From Bog-473 sp963809825 (GTDB taxonomy: Bacteria > Actinomycetota > Acidimicrobiia > Acidimicrobiales > RAAP-2), in NCBI GenBank assembly GCA_963809825.1, contig CAWELJ010000002.1, positions 248,001 to 312,000 of the forward strand: a stretch of 64,000 nt of DNA. The letters are read 5' to 3'. The translations under genes were made by a program, and so were the position numbers. Position 1 is the first letter of the stretch. Each line of letters opens with the position of its first letter. This document shows, in pieces, positions 26,797 through 33,772 of this stretch. A model generated the notes under the pieces. That model saw only the letters and a program-made list of their open reading frames with translations. It did no database searches and was not told where the DNA came from.

Positions 26797-27470
26797 CGCC
26801 GTTCGTCCCGCTCAATGCGGCCGTCGCGCAGCGCGACCGTCCGGGGCGTCCGGCGGGCGAGCTCGTCGTTGTGGGTGACCACGAGGATGGTGGTCCCACG
26901 TTCGTGGAGCCGGGCGAGGAGGGAGAAGATCTCGCTGCCGGTGGCGGAGTCGAGGTTCCCGGTCGGCTCGTCCGCCAGGAGGAGAGCGGGCTCGCCCACG
27001 ACGGCGCGGGCGATGGCGGTGCGCTGGCACTCGCCGCCCGAGAGCTCCCCGGGGCGATGCGTCCGGCGGTGGTCCAGGCCGACCGCGGCGACGGCCTCGG
27101 CGGCCCGTTCCAGCCGCTCGGCGACGGGCATGCCCCGGTACAGCAAGCCGTCGGCCACGTTGTGCAGGACCGAGCGGGTCGGCAGGAGGTGGAATTGCTG
27201 GAAGACGAAGCCGAGACCGCTCGAGCGGATTCCCGAGAGCTCGTTGTCCGACATCGATTGCACCGCGGTCCCGGCCACCCGCACCGTGCCAGCGGTCGGT
27301 CGTTCCAGGGTGCCGGCGACCGCCAGCAGCGTCGACTTGCCCGAGCCCGACGGGCCCGTCACGGCGAGGAACTCCCCGGACTCGACCGTCAGGCTGACCT
27401 CGCGCAGCGCCTGCACCGTCGGGGCTCCTTCGTGCTCCTTCGTCACGCCCTCGAGCTCCAGGGCGTTCAT
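26793..27470 (-). CDS. ABC transporter ATP-binding protein, MacB/LolD type
   Basis: Cytoplasmic ATPase of the exporter, 225 aa. Walker A GPSGSGKST is at residues 39-47, the Q loop in FVFQQFHLLPTRS, the signature LSGGECQR (Cys in place of the usual Gln), Walker B ALLLADEP, then the D loop GNLDS and the switch His in VTHN. The ATG overlaps the adaptor stop, so the three genes are translationally coupled. Confidence 0.95.
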   Translation of the reverse strand: MNALELEGVTKEHEGAPTVQALREVSLTVESGEFLAVTGPSGSGKSTLLAVAGTLERPTAGTVRVAGTAVQSMSDNELSGIRSSGLGFVFQQFHLLPTRSVLHNVADGLLYRGMPVAERLERAAEAVAAVGLDHRRTHRPGELSGGECQRTAIARAVVGEPALLLADEPTGNLDSATGSEIFSLLARLHERGTTILVVTHNDELARRTPRTVALRDGRIERDERR

Positions 27471-28552
27471 TGGGCGACGACGACCCGGGTGCCCTCCGTC
27501 AGGCCCCCGCCGACCACCTGCACCTCGCCGTCGGCGAAGACGCCGGTGTGGACGCCGACGAGATGGTGTTGGCCGGAGGCTGCGACGACCTCGAGCCCGT
27601 AGCCCCCTCCGGCGAGCGCGACGAGGGCGGCGACCGGCACGGCCAGGACGTGGCGCACGCTCTGGACCGTGAGCGCGACCTGGACCGCTTCCCCGCCATC
27701 CGAACCGGTGGCCGCGGGATCGCTCGGGGTCACCGTCAGTACGGTCGAAGCCGAGGACCCCGAGGTCCCCGAGGATCCCGAGCCCGAGGAGGACGAGCCC
27801 GATGTCGGGGGTGGCGGGCCGACGGCCGTGACCACGCCGGGTGTGGTGGCACCCGAGGGGAGCTGAATCGACACGTGCTGGCCGACGGCCACCGTCGGGT
27901 CGTTGGGCGTCAGCGGCACGGCGACCGAGCGCGACGTGGTCGTCACCTGGTAGGGCATGTCACCCGGGGCCGCCGGCTGCCCCGGGGCGACCGTGGGCGC
28001 GGCGATGCGCACCGGGGTGGGCGTGAACACGACGACGCCCAGGTCGAGAGATCCGGTCGCGGGGTTGCCGAGCGCCGTTTGCCAGCGCTGCACGGCGGCC
28101 ACCGCGGCGGCACCGTAGTGCGGGCTGGCCACGGAGAACAGGCCGTGCGCGTCGCCGAGAGCGATCAGCGTCGCCTCGAGCTCCTGGACGTCCGGGCCGT
28201 CGGTCATCCCCGGCGCGAACGGGCGCCACGCCGGCGTGCTGCCGCTCATGAGCACGACCGCCTGATTGTCGACCCGGAAGAGCGTCTGGCCGGGCTGCAC
28301 CACCGTGCCGGCGGCGAGCACGCTCGTGTACGTCCCGCCCAGCTCGTTCACCACGGGCGGGCTCGTCGTGTAGCCGAGCGTGCCCTCGGTGAGGACGCTC
28401 GACGCCAGATCGGTCCGGACGACCGTCGCCGTGCCGACGGGGGGTGGGTTCGGGGCCGCCGGGGCGGGCGTGCCGCGCACCGCGATGGCGACGGCGGCGC
28501 CGCACAGGGCTGCCGCGGCCAGCGCAGCGACTCCCTTCGTGGCTCGGTTCAC
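27467..28552 (-). CDS. Efflux adaptor (membrane-fusion type) with peptidoglycan-binding-like domain
   Basis: Periplasm/wall-side partner of the MacB-type pair, 361 aa. GTG at 28552 gives an N-terminal anchor (residues ~6-28), a lipoyl-like hairpin region near 40-100 (VVQPGQTLFRVDNQ), then a peptidoglycan_binding_1-like segment (DGPDVQELEATLIALG ... AAAVAAVQRWQTALG) and a C-terminal beta-barrel region interrupted by a Gly/Ser loop. This architecture is common in actinobacterial adaptors. The frame is open further upstream, but that is antisense to nothing and overlaps the lipoprotein gene in another frame. Confidence 0.85.
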   Translation of the reverse strand: MNRATKGVAALAAAALCGAAVAIAVRGTPAPAAPNPPPVGTATVVRTDLASSVLTEGTLGYTTSPPVVNELGGTYTSVLAAGTVVQPGQTLFRVDNQAVVLMSGSTPAWRPFAPGMTDGPDVQELEATLIALGDAHGLFSVASPHYGAAAVAAVQRWQTALGNPATGSLDLGVVVFTPTPVRIAAPTVAPGQPAAPGDMPYQVTTTSRSVAVPLTPNDPTVAVGQHVSIQLPSGATTPGVVTAVGPPPPTSGSSSSGSGSSGTSGSSASTVLTVTPSDPAATGSDGGEAVQVALTVQSVRHVLAVPVAALVALAGGGYGLEVVAASGQHHLVGVHTGVFADGEVQVVGGGLTEGTRVVVAQ

Positions 28553-29160
28553 GGACCCGTCCCGTCGTCGTGCACGCCGGCCGGGAGGAGGTGCCGGCAC
28601 GCCGAGTCGGCCGATCGGAACTGGGGCGAGTAGCGGCCGAAGTCGCTCGTGATCCCCGGCACGTTGCCGAGGTTGAGCTGGCCCTGCGGTCCCGGATCGA
28701 GCATCGGGACGTCGTGGCTGCGCATGCACGACGCGTACCGCACGAGCGACGGCAGCCAGCGCGCCAGCTCGTGGCTCGCACCGGCCTCCTTGGCCGCCAC
28801 CAGGTTGGCGATGAAGTGGTTGCACGCCGTCAGCGCCGGTTGGTTGGCGGCGGTCGGCGGCGGCATCACGAACGAGAGGCCGGTGTGCCCGTTGTGGGTC
28901 TCGTTGAAGGGGTCGGGCTCGTTGACGCCGTGCGCCCGCAGACAGTGGGTGTAGTCGACGATGTCCTGGTCGTACGAACCCTTCGACGATGTCGATGGCG
29001 AGCCCGCGCCGGCAGATGACGAGGTTCCGGGCAGGCTCGCCACCGTGCGCCCGGGGGGGCTCGACGAGCAGGCCGCGGCCAGCGCGCCCAAGGTCATGAT
29101 CAGCACGAGTGCGGCGACGGCCGGCAGCGGCCGTCCTCGGTGTCGCGATCGTCTCTGCAT
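28549..29160 (-). CDS. Lipoprotein of unknown function with paired Cys-Met/Leu-Arg-x-His motifs
   Basis: Predicted cell-surface lipoprotein, 203 aa. A signal sequence ends in a lipobox, LGALAAAC. The mature part has two related motifs, YTHCLRAHGVNEPDP and YASCMRSHDVPMLDP, about 80 residues apart, typical of an uncharacterised actinobacterial family often found beside export systems. ATG at 29160 has GGAGGT upstream. It overlaps the adaptor gene by 4 nt and is the first gene of the export operon, so it probably acts with it; ligand unknown. Confidence 0.8.
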   Translation of the reverse strand: MQRRSRHRGRPLPAVAALVLIMTLGALAAACSSSPPGRTVASLPGTSSSAGAGSPSTSSKGSYDQDIVDYTHCLRAHGVNEPDPFNETHNGHTGLSFVMPPPTAANQPALTACNHFIANLVAAKEAGASHELARWLPSLVRYASCMRSHDVPMLDPGPQGQLNLGNVPGITSDFGRYSPQFRSADSACRHLLPAGVHDDGTGP

Positions 29161-29220
29161 TGGCGACCTCCATGGGTGAGGACGAGGGACCCTGCCGGAA
29201 CGCAGTGCTACGCCCCGGGG

Positions 29221-29239
29221 CATCACAGGGCGGTCACGA
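29221..29239 (-). promoter_or_regulatory. Tandem repeat, probable response-regulator site for the export operon
   Basis: On the minus strand, TCGTGACC and CTGTGATG are offset by 11 bp, one helical turn. Ten bases further comes TAGCAC (29210-29205), a possible -10 for the lipoprotein gene. The same layout occurs in the opposite direction before the response-regulator gene. OmpR/PhoB-family regulators typically bind such direct repeats over the -35 region. Confidence 0.5.
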
Positions 29240-29264
29240 ACCGGGCCCCGACGGGGCCCGGTTC
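29238..29264. repeat. Perfect 27-bp inverted repeat between divergent operons
   Basis: GAACCGGGCCCCG (29238-29250), a central A, and CGGGGCCCGGTTC (29252-29264) form a 13-bp perfect palindrome. Both flanking operons start here and read away, so it is not a normal terminator. It could be an operator for a dimeric regulator, or a barrier between the two promoters. Confidence 0.6.
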
Positions 29265-29306
29265 GGTGGGACCAGCCCTGCTCACGGCCCGTCCCGCGTG
29301 GTCGCG

Positions 29307-29325
29307 CTGTGACCTCCCTGTGACC
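29307..29325 (+). promoter_or_regulatory. Tandem repeat, probable response-regulator site for its own gene
   Basis: CTGTGACC occurs at 29307-29314 and again at 29318-29325, exactly 11 bp apart. Ten bases later comes CAGGAT (29336-29341), a possible -10. With that spacing transcription would begin at or next to the GTG at 29349, giving a leaderless mRNA. Suggests autoregulation. Confidence 0.5.
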
Positions 29326-29348
29326 GGTCCTGGGGCAGGATGGTCCGG

Positions 29349-30002
29349 GTGAGGGTGCTCGTCGTGGAGGACCAGGTCGAACTGGCCGACGACATCGGCG
29401 AGGGCCTGCGCGATCGCGGGTTCGGCGCAGACGTCGCCTACGACGGGGCCTCCGCCATTGAGAAGGCACTGCTCTACGACTACGACGTGGTCGTCCTCGA
29501 CCGCGACCTCCCCCAGGTGCACGGCGACGCGGTGTGCGCCGCGTTGGTGGCCTCACATCGGGACGCGCGCATCCTCATGCTCACCGCGGCGACCCTGGTC
29601 GACGATCGCGTGCAGGGGCTCAACCTCGGCGCCGACGACTACCTGACGAAGCCCTTCGCGTTCGAGGAGCTGGTGGCCCGGGTCCACGCCCTGGCCCGCC
29701 GGGCTCCATCGGCGCCACCGGTCGTACGCCGCGGCGACCTCGTCGTCGACCGGGCCCGGCGCAGCGTGAGCCGTGCCGGCCGCCCGGTCTCGCTGACCCG
29801 CAAGGAGCTCGGGCTCCTCGAGGAGCTGCTGGCGGCGGACGGCGCCGTCGTCAGCGCGGAGGACCTGCTCGAGCGCGTGTGGGACGAGCACGCCGATCCG
29901 TTCAGCCGCACCGTGACGGTCACGATCGGACGACTGCGAGGCAAACTGGGCCCGCCCGACGTCATCGAGACCGTGGTCGGCTCGGGCTACCGGCTGCGAT
30001 GA
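29349..30002 (+). CDS. OmpR-family response regulator
   Basis: Two-component transcription factor, 217 aa. The receiver domain has VLVVEDQVELADD, phospho-acceptor Asp51 in VVVLDRDLPQ and the Lys of LTKPF; the winged-helix DNA-binding domain (residues ~125-217) ends TVVGSGYRLR. I prefer GTG 29349, giving (M)RVLVVED; an ATG at 29340 would add MVR. It overlaps the kinase gene by 4 nt. Divergent from the export operon, which it probably controls. Confidence 0.93.
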   Translation: MRVLVVEDQVELADDIGEGLRDRGFGADVAYDGASAIEKALLYDYDVVVLDRDLPQVHGDAVCAALVASHRDARILMLTAATLVDDRVQGLNLGADDYLTKPFAFEELVARVHALARRAPSAPPVVRRGDLVVDRARRSVSRAGRPVSLTRKELGLLEELLAADGAVVSAEDLLERVWDEHADPFSRTVTVTIGRLRGKLGPPDVIETVVGSGYRLR

Positions 30003-31261
30003 ACGACGCCATGCAGTCGGTGCGCAGCGGCCCGGCGGCCCGGCGTTGGCTCCCCGGGGGCGTCCGACTTCGCCTCACCCTCCTCTACACCGTGCTCTTC
30101 GTGGCCGCCGGCGCCGCGTTGCTCGGCATCACCTACGGGCTGGTGTCGAACAGCCTCAACGCCGGCGTCACGGTGCGGACCGCTCCGAGCCAGGCGCTGA
30201 TCCGGCAGTGCAAGGAGCAGGCGACGAGCCAGCATGCGGCCACCGCGGGCACGCCGTCGGCCAGGAAGGTCACGGCGTCGAGCTTGGCGTGCGACAAGGC
30301 CTTCGCCGCCGGCGCGCTCGCCGGTCAATCGGCCCAGCGCCAGCGCACCCTGAACGAACTCCTGGAGTGGTCGCTGGTCGGGCTCGCCGGCCTGACGCTG
30401 GTGTCGGCCGGGCTGGGGTGGGTGATGGCCGGCCGCGTGCTGCGCCCCGTGCGCGACATCACCGAGGCGGCGCGGCGGGCGTCGGAGCGCCACCTCGGCG
30501 AGCGCATCAACCTCAGCGGTCCCGAGGACGAGCTCAAGGAGCTGGCCGACACCTTCGACGACATGCTCGAGCGCCTGGACCTCGCGTTCAGCGCCCAGCG
30601 GCAGTTCGTGGCCAACGCCTCGCACGAGCTGCGGACCCCGCTCACGACCATGCGCACGGCGATCGACGTCGTGCTGGCCAAGCCGAACCCCACGACCGAG
30701 CAATTGCAGGCGACGTCCGAGAAGGTGCGCCGGTCCATCGACCGCGCCGAGCACATCATCGACGCGCTGCTCACGCTCGCCGTCTCCAACCAGGGGACCG
30801 GCGCGGTCGAGTCCCTCGATCTGGCCACCGCGGCCGAGGACGCCCTCGATGTGCTGGCCGAGCAGGCCCGCCGGTCCGGGCTGCGGGTGGACACCGAGCT
30901 GGCGCGGGCGGAGGTCACCGGGAGCCGGGTCCTGCTCGAGCGGCTGGTGGGCAACCTGGTGGAGAACGCGGTCGTCCACAACGTCGACGACGGCTGGGTC
31001 CGGGTGCGGGCGGGCACGAACGACGGGCACGCCTACCTCGAGGTGGCCAACAGCGGGCCCGTGGTCAGCGACGAGGAGCTGCCACGGCTCTTCGAGCCGT
31101 TCCGCCGGGCCGACGCCCGGATCGGCTCGTCGGGGGTCGGTCTCGGGCTCTCCATCGTCGATTCGGTCGGCGAGGCGCACGGCGCCCGGGTGAGCGCCCA
31201 GGCCTCCCCGGGAGGGGGCCTGGTCGTCAGCGTCATCCTGCCGAGCCGCCCGGCGCCGTGA
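29999..31261 (+). CDS. Sensor histidine kinase
   Basis: Membrane sensor partner of the regulator, 420 aa. TM1 is near residues 21-43, followed by a short extracytoplasmic loop (~75 residues with two Cys), TM2 near 125-145, a HAMP domain (RVLRPVRDITEAARRASE), an H box with His209 in NASHELRTPL, an N box NLVENAVVHN and a G box GVGLGLSIV. The small sensor loop suits direct detection of a small envelope signal. The ATG overlaps the regulator stop. Confidence 0.93.
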   Translation: MNDAMQSVRSGPAARRWLPGGVRLRLTLLYTVLFVAAGAALLGITYGLVSNSLNAGVTVRTAPSQALIRQCKEQATSQHAATAGTPSARKVTASSLACDKAFAAGALAGQSAQRQRTLNELLEWSLVGLAGLTLVSAGLGWVMAGRVLRPVRDITEAARRASERHLGERINLSGPEDELKELADTFDDMLERLDLAFSAQRQFVANASHELRTPLTTMRTAIDVVLAKPNPTTEQLQATSEKVRRSIDRAEHIIDALLTLAVSNQGTGAVESLDLATAAEDALDVLAEQARRSGLRVDTELARAEVTGSRVLLERLVGNLVENAVVHNVDDGWVRVRAGTNDGHAYLEVANSGPVVSDEELPRLFEPFRRADARIGSSGVGLGLSIVDSVGEAHGARVSAQASPGGGLVVSVILPSRPAP

Positions 31262-31359
31262 CGGGGCACCGCCGGGCCCGGCGGACGGGGTGGGGCCCGC
31301 CGGGACGGCCCGGGGCAAGACGGGGCGGTGACCGGCCCGAAACCCCTGGATGTGGCGGC

Positions 31360-31388
31360 TTGCTGGGCCCCTCCGGAGGCCCTATCCT
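31360..31388 (+). promoter_or_regulatory. Candidate promoter of rplM-rpsI
   Basis: TTGCTG (31360-31365), a 17-bp spacer and TATCCT (31383-31388). Expected start is near 31395, about 96 nt before rplM. It lies in the 229-bp gap after the kinase gene and has the only A/T-containing hexamer pair there with correct spacing. Confidence 0.5.
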
Positions 31389-31396
31389 GGTACGTC

Positions 31397-31419
31397 GGCT
31401 CTCGGGACCCCCGGGAGCC
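31397..31419 (+). ncRNA. Leader hairpin upstream of rplM
   Basis: GGCTCTCGGG (31397-31406) pairs with CCCGGGAGCC (31410-31419) around a 3-nt loop: ten pairs including one T-G. It starts almost at the predicted transcript 5' end. L13 controls its own leader in E. coli; any such role here is inference. Confidence 0.4.
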
Positions 31420-31490
31420 CTGAGCCCGCTCCCCGGGGCAGCCTTCGGAGTGACGGCTCGCTCACCACGCGGAAGCGAAAGATCGGTCTT

Positions 31491-31940
31491 GTGCGCACAT
31501 TTTCACCGAAGGTCACCGAGATCCAGCGGTCCTGGTACGTCGTCGACGCCGACGGTCTCGTGCTCGGGCGCCTGGCCTCGTCCGTGGCGGCAATCCTGAG
31601 GGGCAAGCACCGCCCCTACTTCGCGCCCCACGTCGACACCGGCGACCACGTGATCGTGGTGAACGCGGACAAGGTGGTCCTCACCTCGGGCAAGGCCGAC
31701 GCCAAGATGGCCTACCGCCACAGCGGGTACCCGGGTGGCCTGCGCGCCACCAGCTACGCCGAGCTGCTCGAGGACAAGCCCGCCGAGCTCATCCGGCGCT
31801 CCGTGCGCGGCATGCTGCCCAAGAACACGCTCGGCCGCCAGATGCTGGGCAAGCTGCAGGTCTACGCCGGCCCCGACCATCCCCACGCCGCCCAGAAGCC
31901 CGAGCCGCTCGAGCTGCCCGGCGCCCGCCGGGCCGGTTGA
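31491..31940 (+). CDS. rplM: 50S ribosomal protein L13
   Basis: Early-assembly large-subunit protein, 149 aa. GTG at 31491 gives (V)RTFSPKVTEIQRSWYVVDADG, the expected start. SGYPGGLRATSY, VRGMLPKN and LQVYAGPDHPHAAQKPEPL are diagnostic. Upstream in-frame codons have no family similarity. rpsI follows after 43 bp. Confidence 0.97.
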   Translation: MRTFSPKVTEIQRSWYVVDADGLVLGRLASSVAAILRGKHRPYFAPHVDTGDHVIVVNADKVVLTSGKADAKMAYRHSGYPGGLRATSYAELLEDKPAELIRRSVRGMLPKNTLGRQMLGKLQVYAGPDHPHAAQKPEPLELPGARRAG

Positions 31941-31983
31941 CCGGGCCATCGGCCCCATTCATCGAAGGGACATCAGAGACGCA

Positions 31984-32376
31984 ATGCCCGCACCACTGAG
32001 CCAGACCACCGGACGTCGCAAGCAGGCGGTGGCGCGCGTCCGCTTCCGCCCGGGCCAGGGCGCCATCACGATCAACAAGCTGCCCTTCGAGAAGTACTTC
32101 ACCTCGGCCACCCACCGCATGCTCGTGACCGAGCCGCTGCGCATCACCAACACGGAAGAGTCCTACGACATCGACGCCACCATCGACGGCGGTGGGATCT
32201 CGGGCCAGGCCGGCGCCATGCGCCTCGGCATCGCCCGCAGCCTGTGCGAGATGGACCCCGAGCACCGCGCCCCGCTCAAGCGGTCGGGCCTCCTCACCCG
32301 GGACGCCCGTGAGAAGGAGTCGAAGAAGTACGGCCTGAAGAAGGCACGCAAGGCGCCGCAGTACTCCAAGCGGTAG
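31984..32376 (+). CDS. rpsI: 30S ribosomal protein S9
   Basis: Head protein whose C-terminal tail touches P-site tRNA, 130 aa. TTGRRKQAVARVRFRPGQGAI opens it; it ends KYGLKKARKAPQYSKR, the conserved tail. Preceded by GAAGGGA. glmM follows after 14 bp. Confidence 0.98.
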   Translation: MPAPLSQTTGRRKQAVARVRFRPGQGAITINKLPFEKYFTSATHRMLVTEPLRITNTEESYDIDATIDGGGISGQAGAMRLGIARSLCEMDPEHRAPLKRSGLLTRDAREKESKKYGLKKARKAPQYSKR

Positions 32377-32390
32377 CAAGCAGGACGCGA

Positions 32391-33761
32391 ATGGCGCCGG
32401 CCCGCTTCGGCACCGATGGCGTGCGCGGGGTCGCGAACGAGGAGCTGACCGCCGAGTTGGCGCTGGCCCTCGGACGCGCCACCGCCCGCATCCTCCCGGC
32501 CCCCACGTTCGTGGTCGGTCGCGACACCCGGCGCTCGGGCCCCCTCCTGCAGGCCGCCTTCTCGGCCGGGCTGGCCACGGAGGGGTCCGACGTCGTCGAC
32601 CTCGGCGTGCTGCCGACCCCCGGTGTCGCGGCGGTGGCGGAGCGCCGCAAGGTGCCCGGGGCCGTGATCTCGGCGTCGCACAACCCCTTCGGCGACAACG
32701 GCATCAAGCTGTTCAGCCTGCTGGGCACGAAGCTGCCCACCGACGTCGAGGGGGAGATCGAGCGCGAGCTCGACGCCGTCATCGCCAACCCCGACGGGCC
32801 GCCCCGCCGTCCGACCGGCTACGGGGTGGGGCGGATCACCGTCGACCCCGGCGCGGTCGGGCTCTACCGGGAGCACCTGGTCGCCACGACTGACGGCCGC
32901 CGCCTCGACGGCCTGCGCGTCGTGCTCGACTGTGCCAACGGCGCCGCCAGCGACATCGCGCCGTGGGTGCTGGCCGAGCTCGGCGCCCGCGTCACGGCGC
33001 TGCACGACTCGCCCGACGGGGAGAACATCAACGAGAAGTGCGGGTCGACGGACCCGAGCCAGCTCTCCCTGGCGGTGGTGGAGCACCAGGCGGACCTCGG
33101 ACTGGCCTTCGACGGCGACGCCGACCGCGTCATCGCGGTGGACCACTCCGGCACCATCGTCGACGGCGACGTCCTCCTCGCCCTCTTCGCACTCGACCTG
33201 GCCGAGCGCGGCCGCCTGGCCGGCAACACGGTCGCAGTCACGGTCATGACCAACCTCGGCTTCCGCCTGGCCATGGAGGCCCGCGGCATCGCGGTGCGAG
33301 AGACCGACGTGGGGGACCGCCACGTGCTGGCCGCGCTCGACGCCGACGGCCTCAGCCTCGGTGGCGAGCAGTCGGGCCACATCATCTTCCGCGCCCGCTC
33401 GACCACCGGCGACGGGATCCTGACCGGCCTCGCGCTGGCCGACCTCGTGGTGCGCGCCGGCCGTTCGCTGGCCGACCTCTCCGGCGGCCTCGTCGAGCGG
33501 GTGCCCCAGCGTCTCGTCAACGTGCCGATCCCCCAGCCCGAGCGGCTGGCCGATTGTGCCGAGGTGTGGGAGGCCGTGGTCATGGCCGAGGCCGAGCTCG
33601 GGCACGAGGGCCGGGTGCTGCTGCGCCCGAGCGGCACCGAGCCGCTGGTGCGCGTGATGGTCGAGGCGCGGGCCGAGGCCCAGGCCGACGCCGTGGCGGC
33701 CCGGCTCGCCGGCGTCGTGGAGGCTGCGCTGGGGCGAATCGAGCCGCAGGCCCCCAGGTAG
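32391..33761 (+). CDS. glmM: Phosphoglucosamine mutase
   Basis: Interconverts glucosamine-6-P and glucosamine-1-P for UDP-GlcNAc synthesis, 456 aa. The catalytic phosphoserine is Ser96 in SASHNPFGDNG, the metal loop DGDADR, the sugar loop GEQSGH, and the phosphate-binding RPSGTEP is near the C terminus. Its neighbour glmS makes its substrate. Confidence 0.97.
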   Translation: MAPARFGTDGVRGVANEELTAELALALGRATARILPAPTFVVGRDTRRSGPLLQAAFSAGLATEGSDVVDLGVLPTPGVAAVAERRKVPGAVISASHNPFGDNGIKLFSLLGTKLPTDVEGEIERELDAVIANPDGPPRRPTGYGVGRITVDPGAVGLYREHLVATTDGRRLDGLRVVLDCANGAASDIAPWVLAELGARVTALHDSPDGENINEKCGSTDPSQLSLAVVEHQADLGLAFDGDADRVIAVDHSGTIVDGDVLLALFALDLAERGRLAGNTVAVTVMTNLGFRLAMEARGIAVRETDVGDRHVLAALDADGLSLGGEQSGHIIFRARSTTGDGILTGLALADLVVRAGRSLADLSGGLVERVPQRLVNVPIPQPERLADCAEVWEAVVMAEAELGHEGRVLLRPSGTEPLVRVMVEARAEAQADAVAARLAGVVEAALGRIEPQAPR

Positions 33762-33772
33762 CCTGGGTCACC

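Noticed and set aside
28553..29173. Extending the efflux adaptor upstream to 29173
   Set aside because: That part is the shifted frame of the lipoprotein gene; the adaptor's hydrophobic N terminus begins at the GTG at 28552.
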